A stretch of 64,000 nucleotides of DNA from positions 36,811,394 to 36,875,393 of the forward strand of contig OX638130.1 of NCBI GenBank assembly GCA_951804985.1, in the 5' to 3' direction. The notes beneath the pieces were generated by a model. The model saw nothing but the letters and a program-made list of their open reading frames with translations. It did not search any database and had not been told where the DNA came from. The DNA is from Dryomyza anilis (lineage: Eukaryota; Arthropoda; Insecta; Diptera; Dryomyzidae). Within the stretch, counting starts at the first letter, position 1, and every line of letters starts with the position of its first letter. The position numbers and the translations under genes were made by a program. Shown one piece after another: positions 63,641-64,000 of this stretch.

Positions 63641-64000
63641 CAAGTTTTAACTGATCCTGAAGAAATAAAAACAGTTATTAGAGATTTTCACGAGGGGGTC
63701 ATCAGGGCACACTGAAAACATATTTTCGAATAAGAAAGCAATATAGGTTTAAGGGTATGCAAAAACAAATTAAAGAGTATGTAAAAAATTTCCCTAAATG
63801 TCAAGTTAACAAAAGTTCTAAGCTAACAAAAATGCCAATGGTCTTGACAGATACACCAACGCGCCCATTTGATAAAGTTTATATGGACTTAGTAGGAATT
63901 TTACCCGAGACAGTATCTGGCAATAAATACATTTTAACATTTCAAGACGATTTTTCAAAATATATGTGCTGTGTAGCAATTCCAGACGCAGAAGCAAGCA
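63641..64000 (+). pseudogene. Integrase N-terminus (cut by window end)
   Basis: Stop- and frameshift-containing. DFHEGVIRAH gives one His of the zinc-binding domain, followed by a broken stretch, then MQKQIKEYVKNFPKCQVNKS: the first Cys of the C-x2-C pair is Phe here (NFPKC), while the minus-strand copy retains NCPKC. The core starts RPFDKVYMDLVGILPETVSG with the first catalytic Asp and YILTFQDDFSKYM. The frame continues past the window end. Confidence 0.82.

Larger units (their letters stand above)
45384..64000 (+). mobile_element. Errantivirus-like Ty3/gypsy element with a five-fold amplified 5' region (runs off window)
   Basis: Layout: full 5' LTR, primer-binding site, leader, gag with DINE-1 insertion, then four more head-to-tail copies of [partial LTR - leader - gag - DINE-1 - gag end], then protease, RT, RNase H and the start of integrase. 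The integrase and protease match the minus-strand relative at 33199-37703. The element cannot be autonomous: gag is split over three frames and by a DINE-1, and pol has frameshifts, stops and a deletion in RNase H. An insect endogenous retroelement, described here only as a degraded copy. Confidence 0.85.

Overview
The window is eukaryotic, AT-rich insect DNA, most likely from a dipteran such as a tephritid-like fly. The reasons are: several copies of a DINE-1/mini-me-type Helitron-related element with (GACA/GACG)n and TGATCAAGAATATATA cores; a tRNA-derived SINE family; mag/gypsy-like, RTE and RNase H-bearing LINE retroelements; and two decayed host-gene fragments with very short introns (about 50-75 bp) resembling insect RUS1-family (DUF647) and Cullin-5 genes. 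I see no intact single-copy host gene. The window reads as a transposon graveyard with deep nesting on both strands.

Layout. 0.8-3.9 kb: a broken Ty3/gypsy (mag/412-like) pol on the minus strand, split by an 891-bp foldback element. 4.2-6.1 kb: two small TIR elements, the second a hAT-like one with an 8-bp target duplication and a SINE inside it. 7.3-21.3 kb: a head-to-tail segmental duplication (about 6.3 and 7.8 kb) carrying DINE-like elements, SINEs, a gypsy PR/RT fragment and a LINE inserted in the gypsy protease. 21.3-23.9 kb: the rest of that LINE, the gypsy gag with a SAP-like domain, PBS and LTR. 25.1-28.5 kb: an almost full-length RTE-clade LINE sitting in a (TA)n tract. 28.5-32.8 kb: a second RTE copy split by a 1.65-kb element with a 5-bp CGGCG duplication (Transib-like), itself carrying a SINE. 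33.2-37.7 kb: an internally deleted errantivirus-like LTR element on the minus strand, hosting a DINE-1 that hosts a SINE. 37.7-41.4 kb: a 445-bp foldback, then RUS1-like and Cullin-5-like pseudogene fragments. 42.4-42.7 kb: a long (TA)n tract. 43.4-44.1 kb: a third RTE fragment.

45.4-64.0 kb: a plus-strand relative of the 33-37 kb LTR element. Its 5' part (3'-most 530 bp of the LTR, leader, gag, and a DINE-1 inserted in the Asn-rich part of gag) is repeated head to tail five times (units of 3.10-3.22 kb). After the fifth unit the element continues into protease, reverse transcriptase, RNase H and integrase, all with frameshifts, stops or deletions. The window ends inside integrase.

The most notable observations are the five-unit LTR-gag-DINE array with mosaic variant patterns between units, the side-by-side fragments of two host genes that retain introns, a 47-nt templated patch in one DINE-1, and a readable insertion chronology from nested target duplications. 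No protein-coding gene here looks functional, except possibly the RTE reverse transcriptase frame.
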